Assembly: GCF_011440305.1 (NCBI RefSeq)
Contig: NZ_JAAOIW010000013.1
Coordinates: forward strand, 1-64,000
Origin: Paenibacillus agricola
GTDB taxonomy: Bacteria > Bacillota > Bacilli > Paenibacillales > NBRC-103111
Reading direction: 5' to 3'
Length of the DNA: 64,000 nucleotides
The notes below the pieces were generated by a model. That model did no database searches. It saw only the letters and a list, made by a program, of their open reading frames with translations, and was not told the DNA's origin. Below, piece by piece: positions 46,472 to 55,073 of the stretch; position 1 is the first letter of the stretch, and the number at the start of each line of letters is the position of its first letter. The position numbers and the translations under genes are program-made.

Positions 46472-48776
46472 AAGGACTGCAAGCGGCAGCACGAATGTGC
46501 CTAAGGAGTTGCCTGTTTTTAAAAAAAGCTTGGATTTTACAGTTAGTTCTAGAGCAGTTCCCCAAATAGTTGATTCCTGCTGTAGCTCCGAACCACGAGA
46601 CCAAGCACCTTGCTGCAACGATGATGGTTGCTCATCCACCCCATCTAAAGGTGCAGGGGATGGGGTAGATAGGCAGGTTACCGATGGCATCCGTAAAACT
46701 TACCATGTCCATGGGATGGACTGCAGCTCATGTGCGCTCACCATAGAAAACCATCTCAAGGCCCAACCTTTCGTGAGGTCAGTAAACGTCAATTTTTCCA
46801 GTGCTACAATGAAGATCGAGCATGATAACGATGCCTCCCACATCATCCGTGAAGTCAGTAAACTTGGTTATAAAGCATCCCTTATCTCTAAACGCCGCGG
46901 CCAGGCAGAAGCAGCGCCGCTGGGGCGAGCAACAAGCTTGCCCTACCTTTCCGGTGCTCTTCTGGCTTTTGGATATTTAGGGTCATTAGCAGGGGTATCC
47001 GCAGGGCTTACCACCCTTTTATATGCTGCTTCTATGGTAATCGTTGGCTACAAGCCTGCAAAGAGTGCATTTTATGCAGCCAAAAGTAAATCTTTGGATA
47101 TGAACGTGCTCATGACTGTGGCTGCCCTTGGAGCGGTAAGTATTGGGGAGTGGTTGGAAGGGGCAACTGTGGTATGGCTATTCGCCATCGGAAATATGCT
47201 GCAAACGAGATCCATTGATAAAACAAGGAATACGATTCAGAGCTTGATGGACTTAGCCCCAACCGAGGCATGGTTGCAAACAGCAAACGGGCTTATCCTT
47301 ACTCCGGTCGAGGACATTTCTGTGGGGGAACGGATTGTTGTTAAACCCGGGGAGAAAATCCCGTTGGATGGTGAAGTTAGTGAAGGGCTGTCTATGGTCA
47401 ACCAAGCTCCGATTACCGGAGAGTCAGTTCCTGTAGACAAGGAGCCCGGCAGCACCGTATATGCGGGGTCATTGAACGAGAATGGGTCTCTTGAGATTCG
47501 AGTAACCAAACTGCCGGAAGACTCCGCCGTTGCCAGAATCATTCATATGGTGGAAGAGGCACAGGATAAAAAAGCTCCGACCCAGACATTTGTTGACCAA
47601 TTCGCCCGTATTTATACACCGGTTGTCTTTATACTGGCTCTGGCGGTCATGGTTTTACCTCCTTTGTTCAGCATAGGTTCCTGGTCAGAATGGTTTTATA
47701 AGGGGCTTGAACTTTTAGTTGTTGCATGCCCCTGCGCACTGGTCATCTCCACTCCTGTAGCTATCATCTCAGCTATCGGGAATGCAGCCAGACAAGGGGT
47801 TTTGATCAAAGGAGGGTCATCCCTCGAGATTGCCGGCAAGATCAATGCCATTGCGTTTGATAAAACAGGAACACTCACGGAGGGAAAGCCCAAGGTTTCC
47901 TCTGTCATTGGATTCGGCGTGCCTGAAGAAGAGGTTATAGCTATCGGCAGAACCATCGAAGAATACTCCACGCATCCGATCGCCAGGGCAATCGTTCAAT
48001 ATGCATTGGACAAACAAATCAGCTCACGCACAGGTGGAGGTTACCAAGCCATAGCAGGTAAAGGGGCACAGGCTACCACGAACGGCAAGACGTACTTTGC
48101 CGGCAATGCCAAGTTGTTTCAGGGGATGCAGGTCTCTTTGGCCCCTATCGAGAAAGCTCTTTTGGAGTTGCAAAACAAGGGCAACACACTCGTTATTGTT
48201 GGCACCGCGGAAAGCCTCTTGGGCGTCATCGCTGTTGCGGATACGATTCGGCCGATATCCAGCCAAATGATAAAAAAATTAAAAGGGCTAGGAATCAGGC
48301 AATCGGTCATGCTTACCGGGGACAATGAGGGAACCGCAGCCAAAATTTCCGAGCAAGCTGGAGTAGACCGGTACTTCGCTGAGCTTCTTCCGGAGCATAA
48401 AGTCGAAGCCGTGCACAAGATGCAGCAAGAAGGCTACAAGATTGCCATGGTGGGTGATGGCATTAATGATGCGCCTGCCCTAGCAGCTGCTGATTTGGGG
48501 ATAGCGATGGGAGGAGCCGGTACGGATACCGCAATGGAGACTGCTGATATCGTGTTAATGGCGGATAACTTAGAGCGCTTGCCTTATACGATACAACTTA
48601 GCAGAAAAGCGCTTGTGGTCATTAAGCAGAACATTTGGTTCTCTTTGACCGTAAAAGCCATTGCCTTGCTGCTGATCTTCCCTGGATGGCTTACACTTTG
48701 GATTGCCGTCCTCAGCGATACAGGAGCTGCGATTATTGTCATACTAAACAGCATGCGGCTTTTGCGTATGAAGTAA
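46458..48776 (+). CDS. cadA: P1B-type heavy-metal ATPase (Cd/Zn/Pb exporter)
   Basis: 772 residues. A Cys-rich N-terminal stretch (DSCCSSEP, APCCNDDGCSS), a heavy-metal-associated domain with GMDCSSC, membrane helices, TGES, the CPC metal site (ACPCALVISTPVAI), DKTGT, and GDGINDAPALAAADLGIA. CPC with this context marks Zn2+/Cd2+/Pb2+ exporters rather than copper pumps with CPH. The extra Cys pairs before the HMA domain may add metal binding. GTGAGGAAGG precedes the ATG. Confidence 0.92.
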   Translation: MKENERTASGSTNVPKELPVFKKSLDFTVSSRAVPQIVDSCCSSEPRDQAPCCNDDGCSSTPSKGAGDGVDRQVTDGIRKTYHVHGMDCSSCALTIENHLKAQPFVRSVNVNFSSATMKIEHDNDASHIIREVSKLGYKASLISKRRGQAEAAPLGRATSLPYLSGALLAFGYLGSLAGVSAGLTTLLYAASMVIVGYKPAKSAFYAAKSKSLDMNVLMTVAALGAVSIGEWLEGATVVWLFAIGNMLQTRSIDKTRNTIQSLMDLAPTEAWLQTANGLILTPVEDISVGERIVVKPGEKIPLDGEVSEGLSMVNQAPITGESVPVDKEPGSTVYAGSLNENGSLEIRVTKLPEDSAVARIIHMVEEAQDKKAPTQTFVDQFARIYTPVVFILALAVMVLPPLFSIGSWSEWFYKGLELLVVACPCALVISTPVAIISAIGNAARQGVLIKGGSSLEIAGKINAIAFDKTGTLTEGKPKVSSVIGFGVPEEEVIAIGRTIEEYSTHPIARAIVQYALDKQISSRTGGGYQAIAGKGAQATTNGKTYFAGNAKLFQGMQVSLAPIEKALLELQNKGNTLVIVGTAESLLGVIAVADTIRPISSQMIKKLKGLGIRQSVMLTGDNEGTAAKISEQAGVDRYFAELLPEHKVEAVHKMQQEGYKIAMVGDGINDAPALAAADLGIAMGGAGTDTAMETADIVLMADNLERLPYTIQLSRKALVVIKQNIWFSLTVKAIALLLIFPGWLTLWIAVLSDTGAAIIVILNSMRLLRMK

Positions 48777-48780
48777 GAAA

Positions 48781-48826
48781 AGAAAACACTTCTTGGATTT
48801 CAATTTCAAAGAAGTGTTTTCTTTTA
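48781..48826 (+). terminator. Terminator of the metal ATPase gene
   Basis: AGAAAACACTTCTT (48781-48794) pairs perfectly with 48809-48822, followed by TTTA. Confidence 0.85.
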
Positions 48827-48871
48827 TTTATGGCAGAATCCAGAGTGTTCACCAAACCCTAAGGAATAGTA

Positions 48872-48904
48872 AAGCCCTCATTCCTGTAAGGAATTGAGGG
48901 TTTT
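48872..48904. terminator. Terminator shared by converging genes
   Basis: AAGCCCTCATTCCT pairs with AGGAATTGAGGGTTTT; A and T runs on opposite sides let it serve the spore-protein gene on the minus strand too. Confidence 0.75.
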
Positions 48905-48923
48905 ATAGTATAAAACTATATGA

Positions 48924-49148
48924 CTACAAGCGATTTCCCGAAAGCTGCTGCTCGGCGATTTGAACCATCCTTCTTACCATATGCCCGCCTATTGCACCTG
49001 TATCACGTGTTGCCATGAATCCATAATATCCGTCTGCCGGTATCTCGATTCCTAGCTCTTGAGCCACTTCATATTTAAGTTGTTCCAAGGCCTGGGCAGC
49101 TTGTGGTATTACCAATTGATTGTTGCTCCTAGATTGTCCTCGCGCCAT
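48924..49148 (-). CDS. Alpha/beta-type small acid-soluble spore protein
   Basis: 74 residues with the two family signatures, the germination protease site region (YEVAQELGI with the following Glu-Ile) and the DNA-binding block (DTGAIGGHMVRRMVQIAE). These proteins coat DNA in the spore and are degraded on germination. TAGGAGG precedes the ATG. It proves a spore-forming host. Confidence 0.95.
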   Translation of the reverse strand: MARGQSRSNNQLVIPQAAQALEQLKYEVAQELGIEIPADGYYGFMATRDTGAIGGHMVRRMVQIAEQQLSGNRL

Positions 49149-49253
49149 GTAGTGTACAGCCTCCTAAATTATAGTGTATGTATAGACTCCCCCATCATTT
49201 ACCTGATTATTCACACCTCACATACATGGTAAAATCATAGCAGGGTGATGCTA

Positions 49254-50111
49254 ATGTTTATCGCACCAATGCTTTTACATTCACGCGAAAAAGCTTTTTC
49301 TGATCAAGCTTATATATTCGAACCCCAGATTGACGGTCATCGGTTGATACTATCTAAAAGTGAAGAAGAGACTCGTTTATTCACAAGGCAGCATAATGAA
49401 TGCACTAGCCAATATCCCGAGCTTTGGCAAGTTCCTATTGACGGTGATGTTGTGCTTGATGGTGAAGTTTGCTGTACAGATCCAGAAACAGGACAGCTCG
49501 ATTTTGGGTTGGTAATGGAACGGTTCCAACTGAAGAAGAAAGATAAGATACAAGCATTTTTAAACCAGAGGCCTGTTAACTATGTGATTTGGGATATCCT
49601 ATTCCACAAAGGTCGGGATTTAAGAGGTCTCCCATTGATGAAGCGCAGATCCATTTTAGAATCGGTTCTATTACCCAATAATTATTTCAGCCTAGTTCCC
49701 CAAATCGAAGAGCACGGAGAGGACTTATACCAATCCATTGTGGATAAATCTATGGAGGGCATTGTAGCGAAACGGAAGAGTAGCACTTATGTGTCGCGAC
49801 GATCCCATGACTGGTTAAAAATCATTAATTATCAATACACAAATGTGTATTTGGCAGGGTACCGCAAGGATGAATTTGGCTGGTTAGCCCATGTAAAAGA
49901 AAACGGAAAAATGCGACCTGCAGGTATTATTGAATTAGGTGTAAGCCCTGCACAAAAAAAGGTTTTTCGTGGTATTTGTAAACAGCTTGTGAGTGGGGAA
50001 GACAAGAATTTTGTTTATTTGGATCCGCCTATACAGGCAAAAGTAAAATTTAGAAATTGGACTCGTCATGGATTGCTAAGAACGCCAAGTTTTGTGGATT
50101 TTGTTTTATAA
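49254..50111 (+). CDS. ATP-dependent DNA ligase-like protein lacking the catalytic lysine
   Basis: 285 residues resembling the ligase domain of LigD: motif I region FEPQIDGHRL, motif III LDGEVC, the IWDILF block, motif IV MEGIVAKRK, motif V DWLKI, then an OB-like part (AGIIELGVSP). In active ligases motif I is KxDGxR, and the Lys carries AMP; here the codon is CAG, giving Gln25 in its place. The other motifs look intact, so the protein may bind DNA or ATP without ligating, or use another residue. The ATG at 49254 suits the AGGGTG at 49242; earlier in-frame GTG and ATG exist. It stands alone between a spore gene and SOS genes. Confidence 0.78.
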   Translation: MFIAPMLLHSREKAFSDQAYIFEPQIDGHRLILSKSEEETRLFTRQHNECTSQYPELWQVPIDGDVVLDGEVCCTDPETGQLDFGLVMERFQLKKKDKIQAFLNQRPVNYVIWDILFHKGRDLRGLPLMKRRSILESVLLPNNYFSLVPQIEEHGEDLYQSIVDKSMEGIVAKRKSSTYVSRRSHDWLKIINYQYTNVYLAGYRKDEFGWLAHVKENGKMRPAGIIELGVSPAQKKVFRGICKQLVSGEDKNFVYLDPPIQAKVKFRNWTRHGLLRTPSFVDFVL

Positions 50112-50146
50112 TAGATTGCAGTAGCAGTGATCGTAAATAGGTGATG

Positions 50147-50181
50147 AAAAAAGCTTCGGTGCGGTTTTCCGAAGCTTTTTT
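50147..50181 (+). terminator. Terminator of the ligase-like gene
   Basis: AAAAAAGCTTCGG and CCGAAGCTTTTTT form a 13-bp perfect stem; it can act in both directions. Confidence 0.88.
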
Positions 50182-50238
50182 GCTGTTTCAAAATCCTTGC
50201 TCGCAAACGGAAAATTGTAGATATCCTAAAAATACCTG

Positions 50239-50293
50239 TTGAAAACCGAATATTTGTTCGGTAATATGGATACAATATAAGAACAAATGTTCG
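50239..50293 (+). promoter_or_regulatory. SOS promoter with two LexA boxes
   Basis: TTGAAA (50239-50244) and TAATAT (50262-50267) are 17 bases apart. CGAATATTTGTTCG (50247-50260) fills the spacer and AGAACAAATGTTCG (50280-50293) lies just downstream; both fit the Gram-positive LexA box CGAACNNNNGTTCG with one change each. The next gene should be DNA-damage inducible. Confidence 0.75.
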
Positions 50294-50352
50294 TTTTTAT
50301 TGAGAGCTAGGCAAGACTAGAACCTTAATAATCGTTTAGAAGGGTGATGAAG

Positions 50353-50562
50353 ATGGAGCAAAAACAGCTTAAACGCTATGTAGGTCAACAAGTGGAAATT
50401 GTTTATATGGATAAGCATGGTGCCATCACGCAACGATTTATAGAGATACGTTCTATGAAAAAGAACTTTGTATGTGCCTATTGCTTCACTAAACAAGGTC
50501 TGAGGGTGTTTAATATTGAGAATATTCTTGCGCTTTCTCTAGCTAAAAAGTGGTCGGTATGA
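50353..50562 (+). CDS. Small WYL-like beta-barrel protein
   Basis: 69 residues resembling the WYL beta-fold alone (KRYVGQQVEIVYMDKHGAIT, IRSMKKNFVCAYCF). GAAGGG at 50340 suits the ATG at 50353. It follows two LexA boxes and may take part in, or sense products of, the DNA-damage response. WYL domains bind nucleic acids or nucleotides; a free-standing copy has no assigned function. Confidence 0.6.
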   Translation: MEQKQLKRYVGQQVEIVYMDKHGAITQRFIEIRSMKKNFVCAYCFTKQGLRVFNIENILALSLAKKWSV

Positions 50563-50614
50563 AAGAGCGAGATTTATGAAACGTTTACGGACATTGTGGA
50601 TATTTTACAAATCG

Positions 50615-50648
50615 AAGCCCGAGGGACACATCTCTCGGGCTTTTTTTT
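50615..50648. terminator. Terminator between converging SOS genes
   Basis: GCCCGAG (50617-50623) and CTCGGGC (50634-50640), followed by eight T. A Y-family operon ends against it from the other side. Confidence 0.85.
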
Positions 50649-50650
50649 GC

Positions 50651-51145
50651 CTATTTACTTTTCATAGCCTCTTGAAGTATTACAATTAAGCTTTTGGCAT
50701 AACTTCCGATCCTGCGACTGATCTCTTCTCGCATAAAATCTTTAGTTACGACAAACCGATCTTCATGCCCGCGGCAGATATATCGATAAATAAGCTCCGT
50801 ATCATCTTTTGAATCTTCAAAAACACGAATATGTCTTTCAACCAAAATTTTTTTGGATTTTTGGACATCCTCGCGCATACACTTAGCTAATATTTTTGCA
50901 GCTGAGGAGTACAATAACTTCAGTGTTAGAGATGACATTTCAACCTCGATACTTTTCTTTTCAACAATCTTGAGGGCAAAAGGAAGGATGACGAAATCCC
51001 GCATCATCTGGAGATCCTTTTTCGTCGGAGGTTCAAGAGCCAGATGGGGTTGGTCGCTTTGATTCTGCATCGATTGTTCTTTATGCTGCGGAAGCATCAT
51101 ACGACTTGATTCCCACAATCCATTACCTTCGAGTTTTTTGCTCAT
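50651..51145 (-). CDS. Accessory protein of the SOS polymerase operon, paralog B
   Basis: 164 residues, unrecognised. From residue 43 onward it aligns by eye with the 125-residue protein at the other end of the operon: DLQMMRDFVILPFALKIVE against DIHLIKEYTLLPILLDMLA, and YRYICRGHEDRF against YKVRGYIHHF. Both look helical. The start overlaps the polymerase stop in ATGA. A binding partner of the polymerase is likely, by position. Confidence 0.7.
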   Translation of the reverse strand: MSKKLEGNGLWESSRMMLPQHKEQSMQNQSDQPHLALEPPTKKDLQMMRDFVILPFALKIVEKKSIEVEMSSLTLKLLYSSAAKILAKCMREDVQKSKKILVERHIRVFEDSKDDTELIYRYICRGHEDRFVVTKDFMREEISRRIGSYAKSLIVILQEAMKSK

Positions 51146-52410
51146 TTATAGTGCCCTCCTATTTTTTGTGCCCTTTCGAGCGCCTGCCCCGAAGCAGTTA
51201 GCGAAGATGCCCTTACGATAGCCGCGCTTCCATAACGCTCCTTTATCATATCAGTGGCCTTATCTAAAGCCCTCGACTTCACTTGGTCTTCAAAGAGGGT
51301 CAGTTGATAGCCTTCATCATCTACCAAGCTGCTAAGCATGATGCCCACCCGGCGTACCGGCATTTTATCCCAGTAACGATAAAATAATATTTTGGATGCT
51401 TCATAAACGGTATTTGTGTTATTAGTTGGATCAGGCATCTTCATTTGCCTGGAGAAGCCCGTAGGCGCATCATAAGGGCTGCACATGCAGCTAACGGAGA
51501 TAACCCAACCCATATACCCCTTGCGACGGCAATCCCTACAAACCTCTTCTGTGAGCTCGAGTAGTATCGTGTCTACCTGACTATTATCGGTGTAATCTCT
51601 AGGTAAGGTCGTCATATGGCCGACTGATTTAGGCGGTGTGTTAAAAGTGCCAGGTGTCACAGGAGAGTCATCCAAACCGTTCGCTGTTCTCCACATAACC
51701 TCTGCGTGGATATCGCTTTGTTTGCCAAAACGTGTTCGAAACCTCTCCTTTAACCGTGGTAACGAAGTCCTTGCAATATCCCCGATAGTAGACATGCCGA
51801 GTTTAGCAAAATGAGCTGTCATTCTAGATCCGACCCCAAACATCTTTTGTACAGGTTGCGGCCAGAGTAACTTCTCAATATCTGGTTGATTTAAAGTGAA
51901 TATGCCGGTTTCGCTCTTCTTTGCCCATATGTCTGTTGCAATTTTGGAAAGCATTTTATTTGAACCGATACCGACCCGTATCTTTACCCCCGTTTGTTTG
52001 AGTACTTTTTGCTGCATGGATTGAGCAATAATTACGGGATCCCCAAAAATACGGAGGCTTCCGGAAACGTCAAGAAACTGTTCATCTATCGAGAATATTT
52101 CAACAAGATCGGTATATTCCTTATAGATTTGTGTAATCATGAGGGAAACATCAATATAATGTTGCATACGTGGGCGCATAACAATGAGCTCAGGGCACTT
52201 AATCAAGGCTTCTCCTAATCGTTCTGCTGTAGTGACTCCGAAGCTTTTTGCAATGGGGCAGGCGGCAAGTATAATCCCCGAACGGCGTGCTGGGTCACCC
52301 GCCACAGCAACCGGTTTGTTTTTACATCCAGGATGGTCAGCCTTCTCTACACTGGCGTAAAAACTTTCGCAGTCTGCCAAGAAAACAGTCCTTTCACTTT
52401 TCTTGATCAT
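51142..52410 (-). CDS. Y-family translesion DNA polymerase (UvrX/DinB type)
   Basis: 422 residues with the catalytic parts of Y-family polymerases: D in FLADCESFYASVE, D-E in IFSIDEQFLDVSGS, the nucleotide-binding block RVGIGSNKMLSKIATD, a helix-hairpin-helix region (FGVGSRMTAHFAKLG), and the little-finger domain (SVGHMTTLPRDY). It belongs to the Gram-positive UvrX/YqjW group that copies damaged DNA with low fidelity. A short tail QLTLF is present near residue 375, which looks like a sliding-clamp binding motif. It is the middle gene of an operon with 4-base overlaps on both sides. Confidence 0.93.
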   Translation of the reverse strand: MIKKSERTVFLADCESFYASVEKADHPGCKNKPVAVAGDPARRSGIILAACPIAKSFGVTTAERLGEALIKCPELIVMRPRMQHYIDVSLMITQIYKEYTDLVEIFSIDEQFLDVSGSLRIFGDPVIIAQSMQQKVLKQTGVKIRVGIGSNKMLSKIATDIWAKKSETGIFTLNQPDIEKLLWPQPVQKMFGVGSRMTAHFAKLGMSTIGDIARTSLPRLKERFRTRFGKQSDIHAEVMWRTANGLDDSPVTPGTFNTPPKSVGHMTTLPRDYTDNSQVDTILLELTEEVCRDCRRKGYMGWVISVSCMCSPYDAPTGFSRQMKMPDPTNNTNTVYEASKILFYRYWDKMPVRRVGIMLSSLVDDEGYQLTLFEDQVKSRALDKATDMIKERYGSAAIVRASSLTASGQALERAQKIGGHYK

Positions 52411-52784
52411 TTTAATCGCCTCCGTAAGTTCAAAAGCATGCTCATGAGTTCTGCCTTTACTAAGCTCCTTAACAATTTAAAATGATGGATATAGCCACGA
52501 ACCTTGTACTCAACATCAACACCTTGCGAATTCGTGCTAGTATTTAAAATTTTAATATCCTGTTTCCTCATTTTGTTCTTGATTATTTGTAATTCTGGAT
52601 AAATGGAACTCTCAACCTCTTGTAGATAGAAAATAATGTGGTTGTAAATAATTCTATCCTGGTTCACCTTTAGTTCATCAATATCTCTCGCCAACATATC
52701 CAGCAAAATAGGCAGCAAAGTGTACTCTTTAATTAAATGAATATCTTCTTCTGTCTCAATTCTGGGATTAACACTCATCATCAC
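52407..52784 (-). CDS. Accessory protein of the SOS polymerase operon, paralog A
   Basis: 125 residues, unrecognised, mostly helical, similar to the protein at the far end of the operon. It is the first gene after the LexA boxes, and its stop overlaps the polymerase start in ATGA, so it is made in step with the polymerase. Not similar to YolD or ImuA as far as can be judged by eye. Confidence 0.7.
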   Translation of the reverse strand: MMMSVNPRIETEEDIHLIKEYTLLPILLDMLARDIDELKVNQDRIIYNHIIFYLQEVESSIYPELQIIKNKMRKQDIKILNTSTNSQGVDVEYKVRGYIHHFKLLRSLVKAELMSMLLNLRRRLK

Positions 52785-52795
52785 ACCACCAAATA

Positions 52796-52840
52796 CGAAC
52801 GTATATTCTTATTTTATATTATATACCGAACATACGTTCT
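52796..52840 (-). promoter_or_regulatory. Two LexA boxes before the polymerase operon
   Basis: CGAACATACGTTCT (52827-52840) fits the LexA box closely, and CGAACGTATATTCT (52796-52809) less so. The A/T-rich spacer with TATAAT-like sequences on the minus strand is the probable promoter. Confidence 0.75.
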
Positions 52841-53134
52841 TTATGCAAGTGTAATTTATGGAAGTATACTTTCTGAAATGATGCAGGGTCAATTTATTTA
52901 CTAATCGATTATAATTTTATGTAGAAGAGTGGATTTAGCAATAATAGTTCTCACTTTTTCTGCGAAAGTCTTTTCTGCACACGATGTCGTTAGAGCGCCG
53001 AAGCTATCTGCAATCAGCAGATCCGCAGGTATTAGTTTGAAAAGTGGCAATAAAATGCCCGCGGCATCACGTTGATGTCCTCATGTGCAAAAAAAGGCAG
53101 TGGATCAGCTATTAAGTAAGAGCTAAACGTTTAC
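52841..53134. other. Intergenic region, nothing recognised
   Basis: No gene was seen. TAAACGTTTA near 53112 is a palindrome with partial likeness to a cre site, too weak to call. Confidence 0.4.
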
Positions 53135-53167
53135 ATGGGGAAGAACGATTTGAAGGAGGAATACAAT

Positions 53168-53451
53168 GTGGCTGTCAACGTTAAAAATTACGCGGTCGTC
53201 CAATTGCCTGTTCGCGATCTGGAAGCTTCCGTAAGGTGGTATAAGGGTGGGCTTGGAATTCCGTTTCGTTCGAATACACCCCCGGCGTCAAGAGGACTGG
53301 CTCAACGTCGGGGGAGTCGGCCTCGGGCTCATTCGCTACACGGAGGTGCCGAAGTGGGCGAGATGGCGTACAAGCCGCAAGCTTTACCTTCCGCGACCCT
53401 GACGGACATCTAGGCAACCTTTGGGGCGGTTGGCCAAAGAAAGAAGGCTAG
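53168..53451 (+). pseudogene. VOC (glyoxalase-like) pseudogene
   Basis: The reading begins with a normal VOC N-terminus from a GTG after AAGGAGGA (YAVVQLPVRDLEASVRWY), then shifts frame: VGGVGLGLIRYTEVPKW is in a second frame and SFTFRDPDGHLGNLWGGW, the family C-terminus, in a third, ending with TAG at 53449-53451. At least two frameshifts and a shortening make it inactive. Confidence 0.7.
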
Positions 53452-53469
53452 ATCTTGCACGGCACGCCA

Positions 53470-53519
53470 AAGAAGGGGTGTTTCTCGTCATCGGAAGATG
53501 ACCGGGGACACCCCTTCTT
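53470..53519 (+). terminator. Strong hairpin after the VOC pseudogene
   Basis: AAGAAGGGGTGT (53470-53481) pairs perfectly with 53508-53519 and GTCATC/GATGAC extend it around GGAA. There is no T tail. Confidence 0.6.
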
Positions 53520-53665
53520 GCCGTTGCGATCGTCGTCAAAGTACAGAGCTGCATGGAAGCAGCTCCTTTTTGATTTCATTGAAAGTAACATAAACCTTTA
53601 CAGGACAGACCACATGTGGGACATTTATTAAGTAATATATTCCTTTTTTGAGAGGATATTTAAAC

Positions 53666-54049
53666 ATGAGTGATTTGAACGTGCAAAGTCCTATAAAGAA
53701 CCGAGTCGGTGGAGTGTTTATCCCAGTCCGAGACATTGAAAAAGCAAGGGATTGGTACTGCAGGATTTTGGGAGTATCGTCCGACGGTGACATCTTGTTT
53801 GGGCATTTGTATTTACTTCCTATGGATGGACCCGTTGTTATATTAGATCAAATGCCAATGTGGGGTGGCAATGTGCCAGAAGGGCCACCTACATATAAAA
53901 CTCCTGCGTTTATGTTTCAAACAGACGATATTTATGCTTCATATCAATTTATGAAAAATAATGGAGTTGAACTTCTAACTGAGATACAGTCTGAGAAATG
54001 GTTCGTATTTAGAGATCCAGACGGTAATCTCCTGATGGTATGTAAGTAA
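53666..54049 (+). CDS. VOC-family protein
   Basis: 127 residues with the vicinal oxygen chelate fold: FIPVRDIEKARDWYCRILG at the start and FRDPDGNLLMVCK at the end. Members include glyoxalases, dioxygenases and resistance proteins such as bleomycin-binding and fosfomycin-modifying enzymes; the substrate is unknown. GAGAGGA precedes the ATG. Confidence 0.85.
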   Translation: MSDLNVQSPIKNRVGGVFIPVRDIEKARDWYCRILGVSSDGDILFGHLYLLPMDGPVVILDQMPMWGGNVPEGPPTYKTPAFMFQTDDIYASYQFMKNNGVELLTEIQSEKWFVFRDPDGNLLMVCK

Positions 54050-54075
54050 TGCGCTTTTAAGATGTCTGGTTAGCC

Positions 54076-54222
54076 ATGCATAATGGTGTTGATCAACTGA
54101 AAGAAATGGAGAACGAGATAACATTTACAAACGACAACGATGGAGTTGCACAAGTATTACAAGAAATGAAAAGTAAGTTTATTGGGTTAACGGGCGCCGA
54201 AATCATAATTGACGAAAAATAA
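54076..54222 (+). pseudogene. C-terminal fragment of a HAD phosphatase
   Basis: The reading VDQLKEMENEITFTNDNDGV then AQVLQEM matches the last part of Cof-type HAD phosphatases and closely resembles the end of the intact gene at 55074 (IDELKQLADQITDSNDNDGV). The rest of the gene is missing. Confidence 0.65.
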
Positions 54223-54413
54223 TAACTAAAAACGTACAACATACATACAAGGAATTAGTAAAGGTAAAATAATTTGGGTAGTAAACTGGAAGAAGGCTGC
54301 CGATAGCAATGGATCTACAGTCTTTTCTCAACTAACGGTGCATGTAGTGTAACTATTTTTTCCCATTGTCGTTCTCATTATAGAGATTGATTTTAGAATA
54401 AAGAGGTGTTTTA

Positions 54414-54932
54414 ATGAACGTCAATACGTATAGACAAGAAATTAATCAAATGATTGATAGTTTACCGGATGAAGAATTAGGGAACGTTTACGGGTCTATT
54501 GAATTTATCCACCGAAAATACCTATTTAAAAAAAATTTGCTTGATAAAGGTGTAGTTATTTTAGAATTATTTGAAGAAGCGCAAGAAATTATGGACTTAT
54601 GGGATAGGGCATTTGCAAAGAACATGAGCAACGAGATCAAAGAAGCAATCCATTATAGTCAGTTTAAGTGGCATATTTTTAGTTATAAAAAGCAAAAATG
54701 CTTAGAAAAAGAAGAAGCAAGAAATGCATTTGATGCTCTGACTAAGAATGAATTATACGTTATGTATCAAAATTCTCCTGATGTTGTATTTGAATACAAT
54801 AACGCTAATGATGTAGTTGCAGCCGATTTTGATTTTGAACAAGATATATATATATTTGACAAGAATTTTACATGGACGTACGTACATACCCATGAATCAA
54901 TGTGTGGGCCATTCTTTTATAAAATTGTTTAG
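54414..54932 (+). CDS. DUF4275-like protein
   Basis: 172 residues, soluble. The central block IMDLWDRAFAKNMSNEIK followed by FKWHIFSYKK and a final WTYVHTHE resemble the DUF4275 family, whose role is not known. The DNA is more A/T-rich than the flanks, so it may have been acquired. AGAGGTG precedes the ATG. Confidence 0.6.
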   Translation: MNVNTYRQEINQMIDSLPDEELGNVYGSIEFIHRKYLFKKNLLDKGVVILELFEEAQEIMDLWDRAFAKNMSNEIKEAIHYSQFKWHIFSYKKQKCLEKEEARNAFDALTKNELYVMYQNSPDVVFEYNNANDVVAADFDFEQDIYIFDKNFTWTYVHTHESMCGPFFYKIV

Positions 54933-55073
54933 GGTACGTTTAAGCTGCACTCAAAACGAATCAATGGCAGCTGACGGATGATCCTAAGATAGCCTTTGCT
55001 TAGTTAAACTTGCAGTAGAACGAGGTGAATTCTAAATTTCGAACTTAAATCCGTACGAGGGAGGTGGAGTCAC

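Noticed and set aside
53104-53120. cre site before the VOC pseudogene
   Set aside because: AGCTAAACGTTTACA lacks the TG of the consensus, and the gene behind it is broken.
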